NCBI GenBank assembly: GCA_958448635.1
Contig: CAUDEQ010000020.1
Coordinates: forward strand, 1 to 28,826
Source: an uncultured Bacillota bacterium
GTDB taxonomy: Bacteria > Bacillota > Clostridia > Peptostreptococcales > Anaerovoracaceae
Length of the DNA: 28,826 nt
Direction of reading: 5' to 3'
Part shown: positions 7,678 through 15,125 of the stretch, in pieces
Position numbering within the stretch: the first letter of the stretch is position 1
Layout of the letters: each line of letters opens with the position of its first letter
Position numbers and translations under genes: made by a program
Notes under the pieces: model-generated
Databases searched by the model: none
The model's input: only the letters and a program-made list of their open reading frames with translations
What the model was told of the DNA's origin: nothing

Positions 7678-8439
7678 TCACTGCTCTTCGCTCTCCTCCC
7701 AGAGAGCATCGTTGAAAAGCTTCCACATCTGACCGTAGCCTTCCGAAGCCGGAGAAACGGGCTTCGGTATGGTGTTTTCAATGTCCAGCTTGATTTCTCC
7801 CTTTTTCGACATCAGAAGGACTCTGTTTCCCAGCACCAGAGCTTCCTGGATATTATGGGTGATAAAGATGACCGTGGCGTTTTCCTTCTCCTTTATCCTC
7901 AGCAGCTCCTCCTGAAGCTTATTTCTCGTCATGGCGTCAAGACTTGCGAAGGGTTCATCCATGAGGATTATCTTGGGATTCAGAGCCAGCGCCTTTGCAA
8001 TGGCAACTCTCTGCTTCATGCCTCCGGACAGCTGATGAGGATAGAGCTCCCCCTTGTCACCCAAGCCCACAAGCTCCAGATGCTCTCTGGATATTCTTTC
8101 CAACTCCTCCTTGTCTTTCATACCATTGACCTTTAAAGGATATTGTATATTATTTTTGACGGTTTTCCAAGGGAAAAGTTGGTCAAAGTTCTGAAACACC
8201 ATTATTCTGTCGATTCCCGGTGCGTCGACACGACTACCCTCCACCAGGATGTCTCCCTCGTATGATTCAAAGCCGGCAATACATCTTATCATCGTAGTCT
8301 TGCCGCAGCCTGAAGGTCCCAGGATACAGAGAAAATCTCCCTGATTAACAATGAGATCCAGCCCGTCGATGATGTTTCTGGAATCCGGGGCGTCGTGGTA
8401 GTTCTTCACCAGATTTTTTATCTCAAGCAGCTTGCTCAT
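7678..8439 (-). CDS. ABC transporter ATPase, NitT/TauT (SsuB/TauB-like) type
   Basis: 253 residues from the preferred start at 8439, where the ATG overlaps the permease stop (ATGA); a start 15 bases upstream is possible. Walker A GPSGCGKTT (41-49), a Q-loop at VFQNFDQLFPW, signature LSGGMKQ (137-143), Walker B IILMDEPFASLD (157-168) and the switch His in ITHN are all present. The QNFDQLFPW segment is typical of nitrate, sulfonate, taurine and related importers. It energises uptake through the neighbouring permease and lipoprotein. Substrate cannot be read from the ATPase. Confidence 0.92.
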   Translation of the reverse strand: MSKLLEIKNLVKNYHDAPDSRNIIDGLDLIVNQGDFLCILGPSGCGKTTMIRCIAGFESYEGDILVEGSRVDAPGIDRIMVFQNFDQLFPWKTVKNNIQYPLKVNGMKDKEELERISREHLELVGLGDKGELYPHQLSGGMKQRVAIAKALALNPKIILMDEPFASLDAMTRNKLQEELLRIKEKENATVIFITHNIQEALVLGNRVLLMSKKGEIKLDIENTIPKPVSPASEGYGQMWKLFNDALWEESEEQ

Positions 8440-9218
8440 CTTATCATCCCCCATTTCTTAACGGTCTTTCTCTCAACTGTTCTGAACAGTCCGTACTCTA
8501 TTATAATGCCGATTATTATTATCACTATCAGGGCAGCAAATACTCCTGCGATATGTACGTTGGTTCTCTGCAGGAAGATGAACCAGCCGATGCCGGCTCC
8601 CGCTCCTGTCGTGCCGAAAATCATTTCAACGCTGATAAGTCCTCTCCACGCTCTGGCCCAGCCTACCCTCATTCCCGACAGTATGCCGGAAAAGGCTGCG
8701 GGAATATATACTCCCCTGACCAGGCTCAGCCCCTTCAGACCGATATTCCTGCCGCTTTCTATATAAATACTGGAAATCGACTTGAAGCCGTCCATGATGC
8801 TTCTGGACATCGGCCATAAAATGGAGTGGATGACTATGACTATGATGGCTGCCTCTCCTATGCCGCACCACATTATGACCAGCGGCAGCAGGGCCACTCC
8901 CGGCAGCAAATCCATTATGGACACTATCAGGTTGTATATATGGTGGAAGATTCTGCTGACTATGGCAAGGCTGGAAAATACGAAGGCCAGCACTATACCT
9001 ATCACCAGTCCTCTTATGATGAGCCCCATGGAGTACAAGGTGTATGACATCAGACTGCCGTCTCTAAAGCCCTCCACGAAGGCGGTTCCTATATCGGGGA
9101 GAGACGGGAATATCAGCTCCGGAAAGACGCTCATGGAATACACAATCTGCCACGCTGCCAGAAAGCATATTATGAATATTATCTGTGTTCTTATTTCCTG
9201 TTTCGTTTCGTTTTTCAT
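8436..9218 (-). CDS. ABC transporter permease, NitT/TauT (SsuC/TauC-like) type
   Basis: 260 residues with about six membrane segments. The cytoplasmic coupling loop reads DGFKSISSIYIESGRNIGLK and continues LSLVRGVYIPAAFSGILSGM, the EAA-type motif of the SsuC/TauC/NrtB family. It starts six bases after the substrate-binding protein stop and overlaps the ATPase gene. Together they form a binding-protein-dependent importer of small organic or anionic solutes such as sulfonates, nitrate, aromatic acids or pyrimidine precursors; the actual solute is not apparent. Confidence 0.9.
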   Translation of the reverse strand: MKNETKQEIRTQIIFIICFLAAWQIVYSMSVFPELIFPSLPDIGTAFVEGFRDGSLMSYTLYSMGLIIRGLVIGIVLAFVFSSLAIVSRIFHHIYNLIVSIMDLLPGVALLPLVIMWCGIGEAAIIVIVIHSILWPMSRSIMDGFKSISSIYIESGRNIGLKGLSLVRGVYIPAAFSGILSGMRVGWARAWRGLISVEMIFGTTGAGAGIGWFIFLQRTNVHIAGVFAALIVIIIIGIIIEYGLFRTVERKTVKKWGMIR

Positions 9219-9224
9219 GGCAGC

Positions 9225-10199
9225 TTAATTCCCCTTTACATTGTCGAAGGCTATATCGGAAAGCTCCTTCGGCGCATCGTTCTTGAGGAATCCGTTTTCA
9301 GCCATGAATCCGGCCATATCCAGGACGCCCTTTGTCTCCGTCGAGTATACGCAGGCAGGGTCATTGAGCCACTCCAGCATGGTAGCTGCATCTACACCTT
9401 CGTTTTCACAGAGAAGCTCTGCTGCCTCCTCCTTATTGTTGTTTATCCAGTCTATGGCTTCTGCCAGCGCAGCCACCACTGCATCATAAAGCGCAGGATT
9501 GTTTTCCTGAAGCTCCGTAGATGCCAGCGCCAGAATAAATGAATTTCCTTCAGGCCATACAGGCGCAATGGCGTCAACCTCTGTCATTCCCTCAGCTTCC
9601 TCCTTAAATGTATACGGTGATGTTGTCAGCTGCAGCTCCACACTTCCTGAGAGCAGCGAAGACATCCCGTCGGGATGTGCCATGGCAACGATGTTGTTGT
9701 CCAACGCATGGGCGTCTCCCAACTGCTGATCTGCAGCCATGGCCAGCAGTATATGCTGTATGCTGTTGATATTGACGAGGGCTATCTGCTTGCTTCCCAC
9801 GTCCTCCAGCGTCTTGATATCAGGATTACTTGTCATCAGCTTGTGAGGCTGTGCAGACATGTTCGAGCATATCTTCACAGGCATCCCCTCCGTGGTTGTA
9901 GCTATCACTGCAGGAGCTACTCCCATGGCTCCGAAGTCTATGTTTCCTGATGCAAATCCCTCCGTTATGGCCGAACCTGAATTCAGCGTAGACCATTCGA
10001 TGTTCACATCGCCGTCGTAATTCTTCTCTATGAGACCCTGCTCCTCCATCACCAGAAGAGGCGCATATGCCATACCGTGCTGCTTGGCGATGGTCAGTGT
10101 CGCCGTGCCGCCCTCGTTGTCACCTCCTCCGCAGGCGCAAAGCGCCAGCATCATTGCCGCCGCCATGGTGACCATGGCAATTTTCTTGATTTTCTTCAT
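9225..10199 (-). CDS. ABC transporter substrate-binding lipoprotein, NitT/TauT (NMT1/SsuA-like)
   Basis: 324 residues from the ATG at 10199, chosen because AAGGAG lies 6 bases upstream; an upstream in-frame start at 10220 lacks such a site. Signal peptide with lipobox LCAC (Cys23) followed by GGGDNEGG. The mature part opens with TLTIAKQHGMAYAPLLVMEE and has SAITEGFASGNIDFGAMGVA, the usual ligand-hinge region of NMT1/SsuA-like proteins. A later segment, PVWPEGNSFILALASTEL, also fits the family. It follows the LysR gene closely (57 bp from this start) and precedes the permease by six bases. The ligand is unknown; given the operon partner it could be a precursor of the group transferred by the acylation machinery, which is speculation. 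Confidence 0.9.
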   Translation of the reverse strand: MKKIKKIAMVTMAAAMMLALCACGGGDNEGGTATLTIAKQHGMAYAPLLVMEEQGLIEKNYDGDVNIEWSTLNSGSAITEGFASGNIDFGAMGVAPAVIATTTEGMPVKICSNMSAQPHKLMTSNPDIKTLEDVGSKQIALVNINSIQHILLAMAADQQLGDAHALDNNIVAMAHPDGMSSLLSGSVELQLTTSPYTFKEEAEGMTEVDAIAPVWPEGNSFILALASTELQENNPALYDAVVAALAEAIDWINNNKEEAAELLCENEGVDAATMLEWLNDPACVYSTETKGVLDMAGFMAENGFLKNDAPKELSDIAFDNVKGN

Positions 10200-10256
10200 T
10201 TTCTTCTCCTTTTTGATCATATTGCTTCAATGTGGGAGCTATCTTCTCCCCATTTC

Positions 10257-11204
10257 TCATCTTAGGTTTTTCTTCAGTATGTCTATAAATGCCTTCGCCG
10301 CTGCCGGCAGGTACTTCTGAGAGGAATAAACTGCATACAGCTTCCTCCTGCAGATCTCCTCATCTGCCATGTAGAGCTTCGGAAACTCCCTGAAATTGCT
10401 GTGCTTGATGGTACTCTCCGTCATGAGGGATATCCCGACTCCCGCCAACGTCAGATTATAGCTAGTCATGGTCTGCTCCGCCATCACCGCCTTTTTCGGC
10501 TCAAAGCCGAAACGCCTGAACAGTCTCGACATGGTGTGACCTATGTGCTGATCCTGCTTCAGAAGTATGAAGGTGCTGTCCCTGAAACCGGTGAAATCCA
10601 CCTGGGGCAGCTCACTGCCGCAGCTTCCCGCAAGGACAGCCTCCACAGGTATCTGCCAGCGCTCCAACTCCCGGTTGATATCCCATTGGGGCGGTACGCA
10701 CAGAAATATCTTCTCCTGGAGCAGCTCCTCATAGCTGAGCCTGTCGTCCAGCTTCAACGTAGGTGCGATGAACATATCTATCTGCCCATTGAGAGCCTTC
10801 GCCGATATTTCAGGTATATTGCCGTCTACTATATCAAGCTCTATGCCGGGATACCGTTCCGTAAATTCCGCCACAGCCTTGGGGAGATAGCTGACATTGA
10901 AGGAGGCTGCTCCGCCCACCGTGAGATGACCTCTTTTCAGCTCACCTATATCAACGATATGCTGTGCGAACTCCCTGGAAAGAGCCTGATATCTGGCTGC
11001 ATAATCCAGATACACCTTCCCTGCCTCCGTTATCTCAAGCGGCTGCTTGGTTCTGTCGAACAGTACGACACCCAGAGACTCCTCCAGCTTTTTGAGCTGA
11101 GAGCTGAGGGCAGGCTGGGAGATCTTCAGATGCTCCGCCGCCGCCGAGATATTTTTAGTCTCTGCTATGGCCTGTATATATTTTGCTGATGAAAAATAGC
11201 CCAT
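10257..11204 (-). CDS. LysR-type transcriptional regulator
   Basis: 315 residues from the ATG at 11204, with an AAAGG site about 8 bases upstream; a GTG at 11219 would add five residues. The N-terminal helix-turn-helix is canonical (NISAAAEHLKISQPALSSQL, residues about 18-37, then LEESLGVVLFDR). The effector-binding domain follows, with the conserved LTVGGAASFNVSYLP start. It is the first gene of the importer/SGNH operon and is divergent from the acyl-ligase gene. LysR proteins typically control the divergent gene and themselves, so the ligase and the importer operon are likely co-controlled by one small-molecule effector. Confidence 0.92.
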   Translation of the reverse strand: MGYFSSAKYIQAIAETKNISAAAEHLKISQPALSSQLKKLEESLGVVLFDRTKQPLEITEAGKVYLDYAARYQALSREFAQHIVDIGELKRGHLTVGGAASFNVSYLPKAVAEFTERYPGIELDIVDGNIPEISAKALNGQIDMFIAPTLKLDDRLSYEELLQEKIFLCVPPQWDINRELERWQIPVEAVLAGSCGSELPQVDFTGFRDSTFILLKQDQHIGHTMSRLFRRFGFEPKKAVMAEQTMTSYNLTLAGVGISLMTESTIKHSNFREFPKLYMADEEICRRKLYAVYSSQKYLPAAAKAFIDILKKNLR

Positions 11205-11315
11205 ATTATAACCTTTCACTTATATTATTATAATTAATTTATTATACCACGGCTATTCTACTTCCGTTATGTGAAATTTGTGTGAGTTTTCCTATAAAAG
11301 ACTTGTGTTTTGATG

Positions 11316-11333
11316 TATAATTTAATAATTATA
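11316..11333. promoter_or_regulatory. Dyad overlapping the -10 region of the acyl-ligase gene
   Basis: TATAATT-TAAT-AATTATA is a perfect 7-bp inverted repeat whose left arm is a consensus -10 hexamer 58 bases before the ligase ATG. No good -35 is seen 17 bp upstream, as expected for an activator-dependent promoter. It is a candidate regulator site (LysR or other). A second TATAAT lies on the minus strand at 11246-11241, upstream of the LysR gene. A/T richness makes chance symmetry possible. Confidence 0.35.
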
Positions 11334-11378
11334 GAAACGTTCTGTAAAATTATTTTACTTTGATCAAGGAGACATGAT

Positions 11379-12902
11379 ATGAAATTCTTTCCATCTGTAG
11401 TGGAAAACATCGTAAACCACGCCGCAGCCATGCCTGACAAGCTCGCCCTTGCAGACAGCAGACAGGCACTCACATATGGCGAGCTTTGGAAATGCATATA
11501 CGGGTTGTCGCGAAAATTCGGCGACATGGGGATCGGATACGGAAAATGTGCAGTAGTCGAATGCAATCAGAGCGTCGACTACATGATATGCGGCTTGGCG
11601 ATACAGCTGCTGGGAGGGGTCTTCGTTCCTCTCGAAAAAAACGTGGCTTCCGCCAGAGCTGTGGAGATCATAGACGACACCGAAGCGCTCATATATGTCA
11701 GCAAAGCGCCGCTGCCGTCAGAGCTGCATAAGGGAAGCATACCTGAGTTTTTCAATATAGACGACTGTTCTTCCTATAGTTGGAATGATGATATCCCACA
11801 TATGGATTTTCCTGAAAGCGACGATGTGTGCGAGATTCTCTTCTCCACAGGCACCACGGGAAAATCAAAGGGCATCGTTCTCACCCACGGCAACGACATC
11901 GCCATAGCAGAGAATGTTGTATACGGAGTCAGAATGAAGCCTGACAACGTGGAAATGATACCTATGCCTACGAGCCATTCCCATGGTCTCAGAAGAACAT
12001 ACTCCAACCTTGTCAACGGCTCCTCCGTCATCTTCGTCGACGGTGTTACGCTTCTGAAAAAGGTGTTCAACATGATAGAGCAATACGGTGTGACATCCAT
12101 GGATCTGTCTCCCAGCATGCTCAGTATAATATTCAAGCTTTCAAAGGATCGCCTCGGCGATTACGCCGAGCAGATGGATTATATACAGTTGGGCTCCGCT
12201 CCTCTGCCTGAGGAGGATAAGCTCCACCTTTCGAGGATTCTGCCGAATACACGCCTTTACAACTTTTACGGCAGCACAGAAGCCGGCTGCTCATGTCTGC
12301 TGGACTTCAATTCCATGTCAGGCAAACCGGGCTGTATAGGAAAGCCGGCAGTCAACGCCCATTTCATCGTGGTGGACGAAAACAGAAATGAAATAAAATC
12401 GTCTAAAGACGATCTTGGCTTTCTCGCCAGCTCCGGAGCGATAAACATGAAGGAGTACTTCAAGGCTCCTGAGCTGACTGAATCGGCCATGGCCAACGGC
12501 TTCGTGTATACCAAGGATCTGGGGTACATAGATGAAGAAGGCTTCGTATATATGTTGGGAAGAAAGGACGACGTAATTAATTACGGCGGCATCAAGATCT
12601 CACCGGAAGAGATAGAAAGCATAGTCATCAAAAACCCTGCCATCAAAGACTGCGCATGCATCCCCGTAAGCGACGCCCTCACAGGACAGGCTCCAAAGCT
12701 GCTGATAGTTCTGGAGCAGGGGGGGAGCAGGCAGGATGAAGAAAGCTCCTACGATGCGCGTGAGTTCAAAACCTTCCTCCAGGAAAATCTCGACGCCAAC
12801 AAGCAACCCAAGTTCATCGAGATCATCGACGAGATACCCAGGACCTTCAACGGCAAGATCAAGAGAAATCAGCTGATGGACAGGGAAAAAGCCTTATCGT
12901 AG
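11379..12902 (+). CDS. AMP-forming acyl ligase (acyl-CoA/acyl-ACP synthetase-like, DltA position)
   Basis: 507 residues of the ANL adenylation superfamily. The P-loop-like A3 motif is FSTGTTGKSKGIVLTH (155-170), A5 is YNFYGSTEAG (294-303), A7/A8 is YTKDLGYIDEEGFVYMLGR then DDVINYGGIKISPEEIE, and the A10 lysine is in NGKIKRNQL (Lys493). It activates a carboxylic acid as acyl-AMP and passes it to a thiol, probably the acyl carrier protein encoded at 15012-14785. The A5 motif and C-terminal domain resemble general acyl-CoA synthetases more than DltA, which typically has YGPTEAT, so D-alanine is not the assured substrate. RBS AAGGAG precedes the ATG at 11379. It stands alone on this strand, divergent from LysR and convergent with MBOAT. 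Confidence 0.85.
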   Translation: MKFFPSVVENIVNHAAAMPDKLALADSRQALTYGELWKCIYGLSRKFGDMGIGYGKCAVVECNQSVDYMICGLAIQLLGGVFVPLEKNVASARAVEIIDDTEALIYVSKAPLPSELHKGSIPEFFNIDDCSSYSWNDDIPHMDFPESDDVCEILFSTGTTGKSKGIVLTHGNDIAIAENVVYGVRMKPDNVEMIPMPTSHSHGLRRTYSNLVNGSSVIFVDGVTLLKKVFNMIEQYGVTSMDLSPSMLSIIFKLSKDRLGDYAEQMDYIQLGSAPLPEEDKLHLSRILPNTRLYNFYGSTEAGCSCLLDFNSMSGKPGCIGKPAVNAHFIVVDENRNEIKSSKDDLGFLASSGAINMKEYFKAPELTESAMANGFVYTKDLGYIDEEGFVYMLGRKDDVINYGGIKISPEEIESIVIKNPAIKDCACIPVSDALTGQAPKLLIVLEQGGSRQDEESSYDAREFKTFLQENLDANKQPKFIEIIDEIPRTFNGKIKRNQLMDREKALS

Positions 12903-13015
12903 ATGCTTTTTCCTCAATGGAATATCGGGGGCTATCGGTACATTTCACTTGAGTCATCGCTTCAGTGATATTCCTTCAGATCGCTTTCAGCGAAATTTCC
13001 TGCGTATAAAAAAAC

Positions 13016-13053
13016 AAGCTGTCGCATCAGTTTAAGCTGATGCGACAGCTTTT
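13016..13053. terminator. Bidirectional rho-independent terminator
   Basis: A perfect 15-bp stem, left arm 13016-13030 and right arm 13037-13051, surrounds a TTTAAG loop. The plus side ends in TTTT, and the minus side runs into a GTTTTTTTA tract. It separates the convergent acyl-ligase (ends 12902) and MBOAT (ends 13157) genes. The rest of the 254-bp gap holds a second, weaker dyad TTTCACGG/CCGTGAAA at 13066-13093 and nothing else I can identify. Confidence 0.88.
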
Positions 13054-13156
13054 AAATTGCATCATTTTCACGGATATCCGTCATACCGTGAAAGTCTTAT
13101 GCCACCTTTGCAGACATACTCATGACAATAAATTTAGTAACAATACTCACCGAAGC

Positions 13157-14752
13157 CTAGAAGCCTCTGTATATGAAAGCAGCAGCATCGTAGCCCGGCC
13201 CGTATACACCCATCACCAGCACAGCTGCAAAGCCTGTCAGAAATATGAGCCACCTGAGAGGAAGCGCCATCTGCGCCATGGCCTCTCTCACAGCAGTTCC
13301 GTCATGGTCGCCTGCCTTCTCCTGGAAAAGGCTTATAATAAACCATACTATGCAGCCCATCAGGACTATTGCAAAGTCCATCTCCGTAAGCCCCAGACTC
13401 ATTATCGTTTCTCCGAAGCCACCGCCCATATCAGGTCTGAACATAGCTCCGTACATATAAATGGCCGCTCCGAAGGACACAGCAGTAGGGAACATTCTTC
13501 CCATTACGACGATGAAAAACGTCCTGATTATCCTGAACAGCTTCCAGCCCTTTCCTTCCTCATTGATGTGAAGCCTTTCGATGGCTTTCCTGAAATACGG
13601 CTCCAACAGCAGCCCAAGAACGATTATGCCGCCGTTATACAAGCCATAGGCTATGTACTTAAACTCCGCACCATGCCACAGCCCGATAGTTATAAAGGTC
13701 GCCATCTGCGCTATGATGACCGGCACCAGCTTTCCAACTCTGTCTCCCAGAACGCTTCTGAGATTTTTCCCCAGCTTTCCGAAGAACTTGGAAAGAGCTA
13801 TGGAGTAGAAGATGTAGTCTCTGCACCAGAAGCTCAGGGACATGTGCCATCTTCTCCAAAACTCCGAGAGACTGTCGGAGAAATACGGCCGCATGAAATT
13901 ATGCCCCATCTCTATGCCCAGCATCTGAGCGACGCCTCTGGCAATATCTATGCCTCCCGAAAAATCCGCATAGATCTGTATCGTGTAGAACAGCAGCGCA
14001 ACGAACACCACGCCGCCGGCGTAATCCGTATAGTTGTCGAACACCTGGTTCACCAGGATCGCCACTCTGTCTGCAATGACCAGCTTCTTAAAAAATCCCC
14101 ACAGGATCAGCTGAATCCCGAAGGTGAAATTCCTGTACTCAAATCTGTGACCTTCATAGAGCTGATTTGCCAGCTGGTCGTATCTTGGGATCGGCCCCTG
14201 TATTATCTGAGGGAAGAAGGATATGAACAGCGCAAACTTGGCGATGTTGGTATCATGTCTGATCTTGCCTCTGTAAAGATCCAGTATATATGCCGCCGTC
14301 TGGAAGGTGTAAAAGGATATACCCAACGGTATCAGTATGCCCAGCTCCAGCTCAATTCCGCCGATGGCACCGACCAGCAGCTCGATATACGATTTGAAGT
14401 ATTTCAATGCTGCCAGTATACCGAAGTTTATGATCAGTATCAGCGCCGCCATCTTGCGCTTTTTCTTTTGGACCTCGGCCTTAAGGCGCTTCTTGTCATC
14501 CTTGGAAAGCTCCTCCTTATGCTCCGCAAGATACGCTTTCTGAGCATCGTTCTGCCGTCCGATGTATCTTCCGCCGAAAAAAGTTACTGCTGTACTGAGT
14601 ATGATAAATATGAAGGTCTTTGGACTGGATATCAAATAAAAGGCATAACTGGCTGCCAAAAGAGTCAGCCATCTGCCTTTTATCGGGGTGATATAATATG
14701 CCGCAAAGACTACAGCTATAAAGATCAAAAAATTTAATGAAGTAAATGCCAT
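13157..14752 (-). CDS. MBOAT-family O-acyltransferase (DltB/AlgI-like)
   Basis: 531 residues with many hydrophobic segments. The MBOAT core is clear: SLSEFWRRWHMSLSFWCRDY, and the catalytic His (about 360) in TIGLWHGAEFKYIAYG. PQIIQGPIPRYDQL near the first third is also typical of DltB/AlgI. A long basic cytoplasmic loop is rich in Lys and Glu (about residues 70-100). Such proteins take an acyl group from a cytoplasmic thioester carrier and deliver it to an extracytoplasmic acceptor, with an SGNH partner. The gene follows the acyl carrier protein gene by 32 bp, with GAGGAAACCAA before the ATG. The partner SGNH gene is encoded at 7639-6539. Acceptor (teichoic acid, polysaccharide or other) unknown. 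Confidence 0.93.
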   Translation of the reverse strand: MAFTSLNFLIFIAVVFAAYYITPIKGRWLTLLAASYAFYLISSPKTFIFIILSTAVTFFGGRYIGRQNDAQKAYLAEHKEELSKDDKKRLKAEVQKKKRKMAALILIINFGILAALKYFKSYIELLVGAIGGIELELGILIPLGISFYTFQTAAYILDLYRGKIRHDTNIAKFALFISFFPQIIQGPIPRYDQLANQLYEGHRFEYRNFTFGIQLILWGFFKKLVIADRVAILVNQVFDNYTDYAGGVVFVALLFYTIQIYADFSGGIDIARGVAQMLGIEMGHNFMRPYFSDSLSEFWRRWHMSLSFWCRDYIFYSIALSKFFGKLGKNLRSVLGDRVGKLVPVIIAQMATFITIGLWHGAEFKYIAYGLYNGGIIVLGLLLEPYFRKAIERLHINEEGKGWKLFRIIRTFFIVVMGRMFPTAVSFGAAIYMYGAMFRPDMGGGFGETIMSLGLTEMDFAIVLMGCIVWFIISLFQEKAGDHDGTAVREAMAQMALPLRWLIFLTGFAAVLVMGVYGPGYDAAAFIYRGF

Positions 14753-14784
14753 TTGGTTTCCTCAAGCTTCCCGTGAATTTCCCG

Positions 14785-15012
14785 TTATTCTTGAGCCTTT
14801 GTTATCAGTTCCACCATGGCTTCAACCGAATTGAAGTTCTCCGGAAGCAGATCCTCCACCGAGATCTCCACATCGAATTCCTCGTTGAATTCGCCTACGA
14901 TGGCTACGATGTCCAACGATTCCAACAGGCCGTCGTCTATCAGCTTCTTTTCGTTTTCAAAATCGATATCTCCTCTTATATCCGTCAGGATCTCCATGAT
15001 TTTTTCTTTCAT
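14785..15012 (-). CDS. Acyl carrier protein, DltC-like
   Basis: 75 residues, acidic, all-helical in appearance. The phosphopantetheine attachment serine is Ser32 in DGLLESLDIV, closer to the DltC form (GLLDS) than to the fatty-acid ACP form (GADSLD). It carries the activated group as a thioester between the ligase and the MBOAT protein. GGAG lies 9 bases before the ATG. It has its own promoter (15108-15080) and is followed at once by the MBOAT gene, so carrier and acyltransferase are made together. It needs a phosphopantetheinyl transferase, which is not in this window. Confidence 0.92.
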   Translation of the reverse strand: MKEKIMEILTDIRGDIDFENEKKLIDDGLLESLDIVAIVGEFNEEFDVEISVEDLLPENFNSVEAMVELITKAQE

Positions 15013-15079
15013 ATTTTAATTCTCCGTTCCGTTTGTTTTTTTGTACCCGTATGTAGGACAAGCCCGCCCATACATTGAA

Positions 15080-15108
15080 ATTTTAGCATTTATGCTTTAT
15101 ATAATCAA
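15080..15108 (-). promoter_or_regulatory. Sigma-A promoter for the acyl carrier protein and MBOAT genes
   Basis: On the minus strand TTGATT (15108-15103) and TAAAAT (15085-15080) are separated by 17 bp, in the 113-bp gap after the symporter gene. An imperfect hairpin with GTATG/CATAC arms follows in the leader. This would allow carrier and acyltransferase to be expressed apart from the upstream symporter. Confidence 0.6.
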
Positions 15109-15125
15109 GTGATAATCTCTTCACA

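Noticed and set aside
13066..13093. Dyad TTTCACGG/CCGTGAAA after the MBOAT gene, considered as a second terminator or attachment site
   Set aside because: There is no U-run, no integrase nearby, and a much better terminator lies next to it.
13040..14737. Plus-strand open frame of 565 codons opposite the MBOAT gene
   Set aside because: MBOAT motifs on the minus strand are unambiguous, and this frame begins inside the bidirectional terminator.
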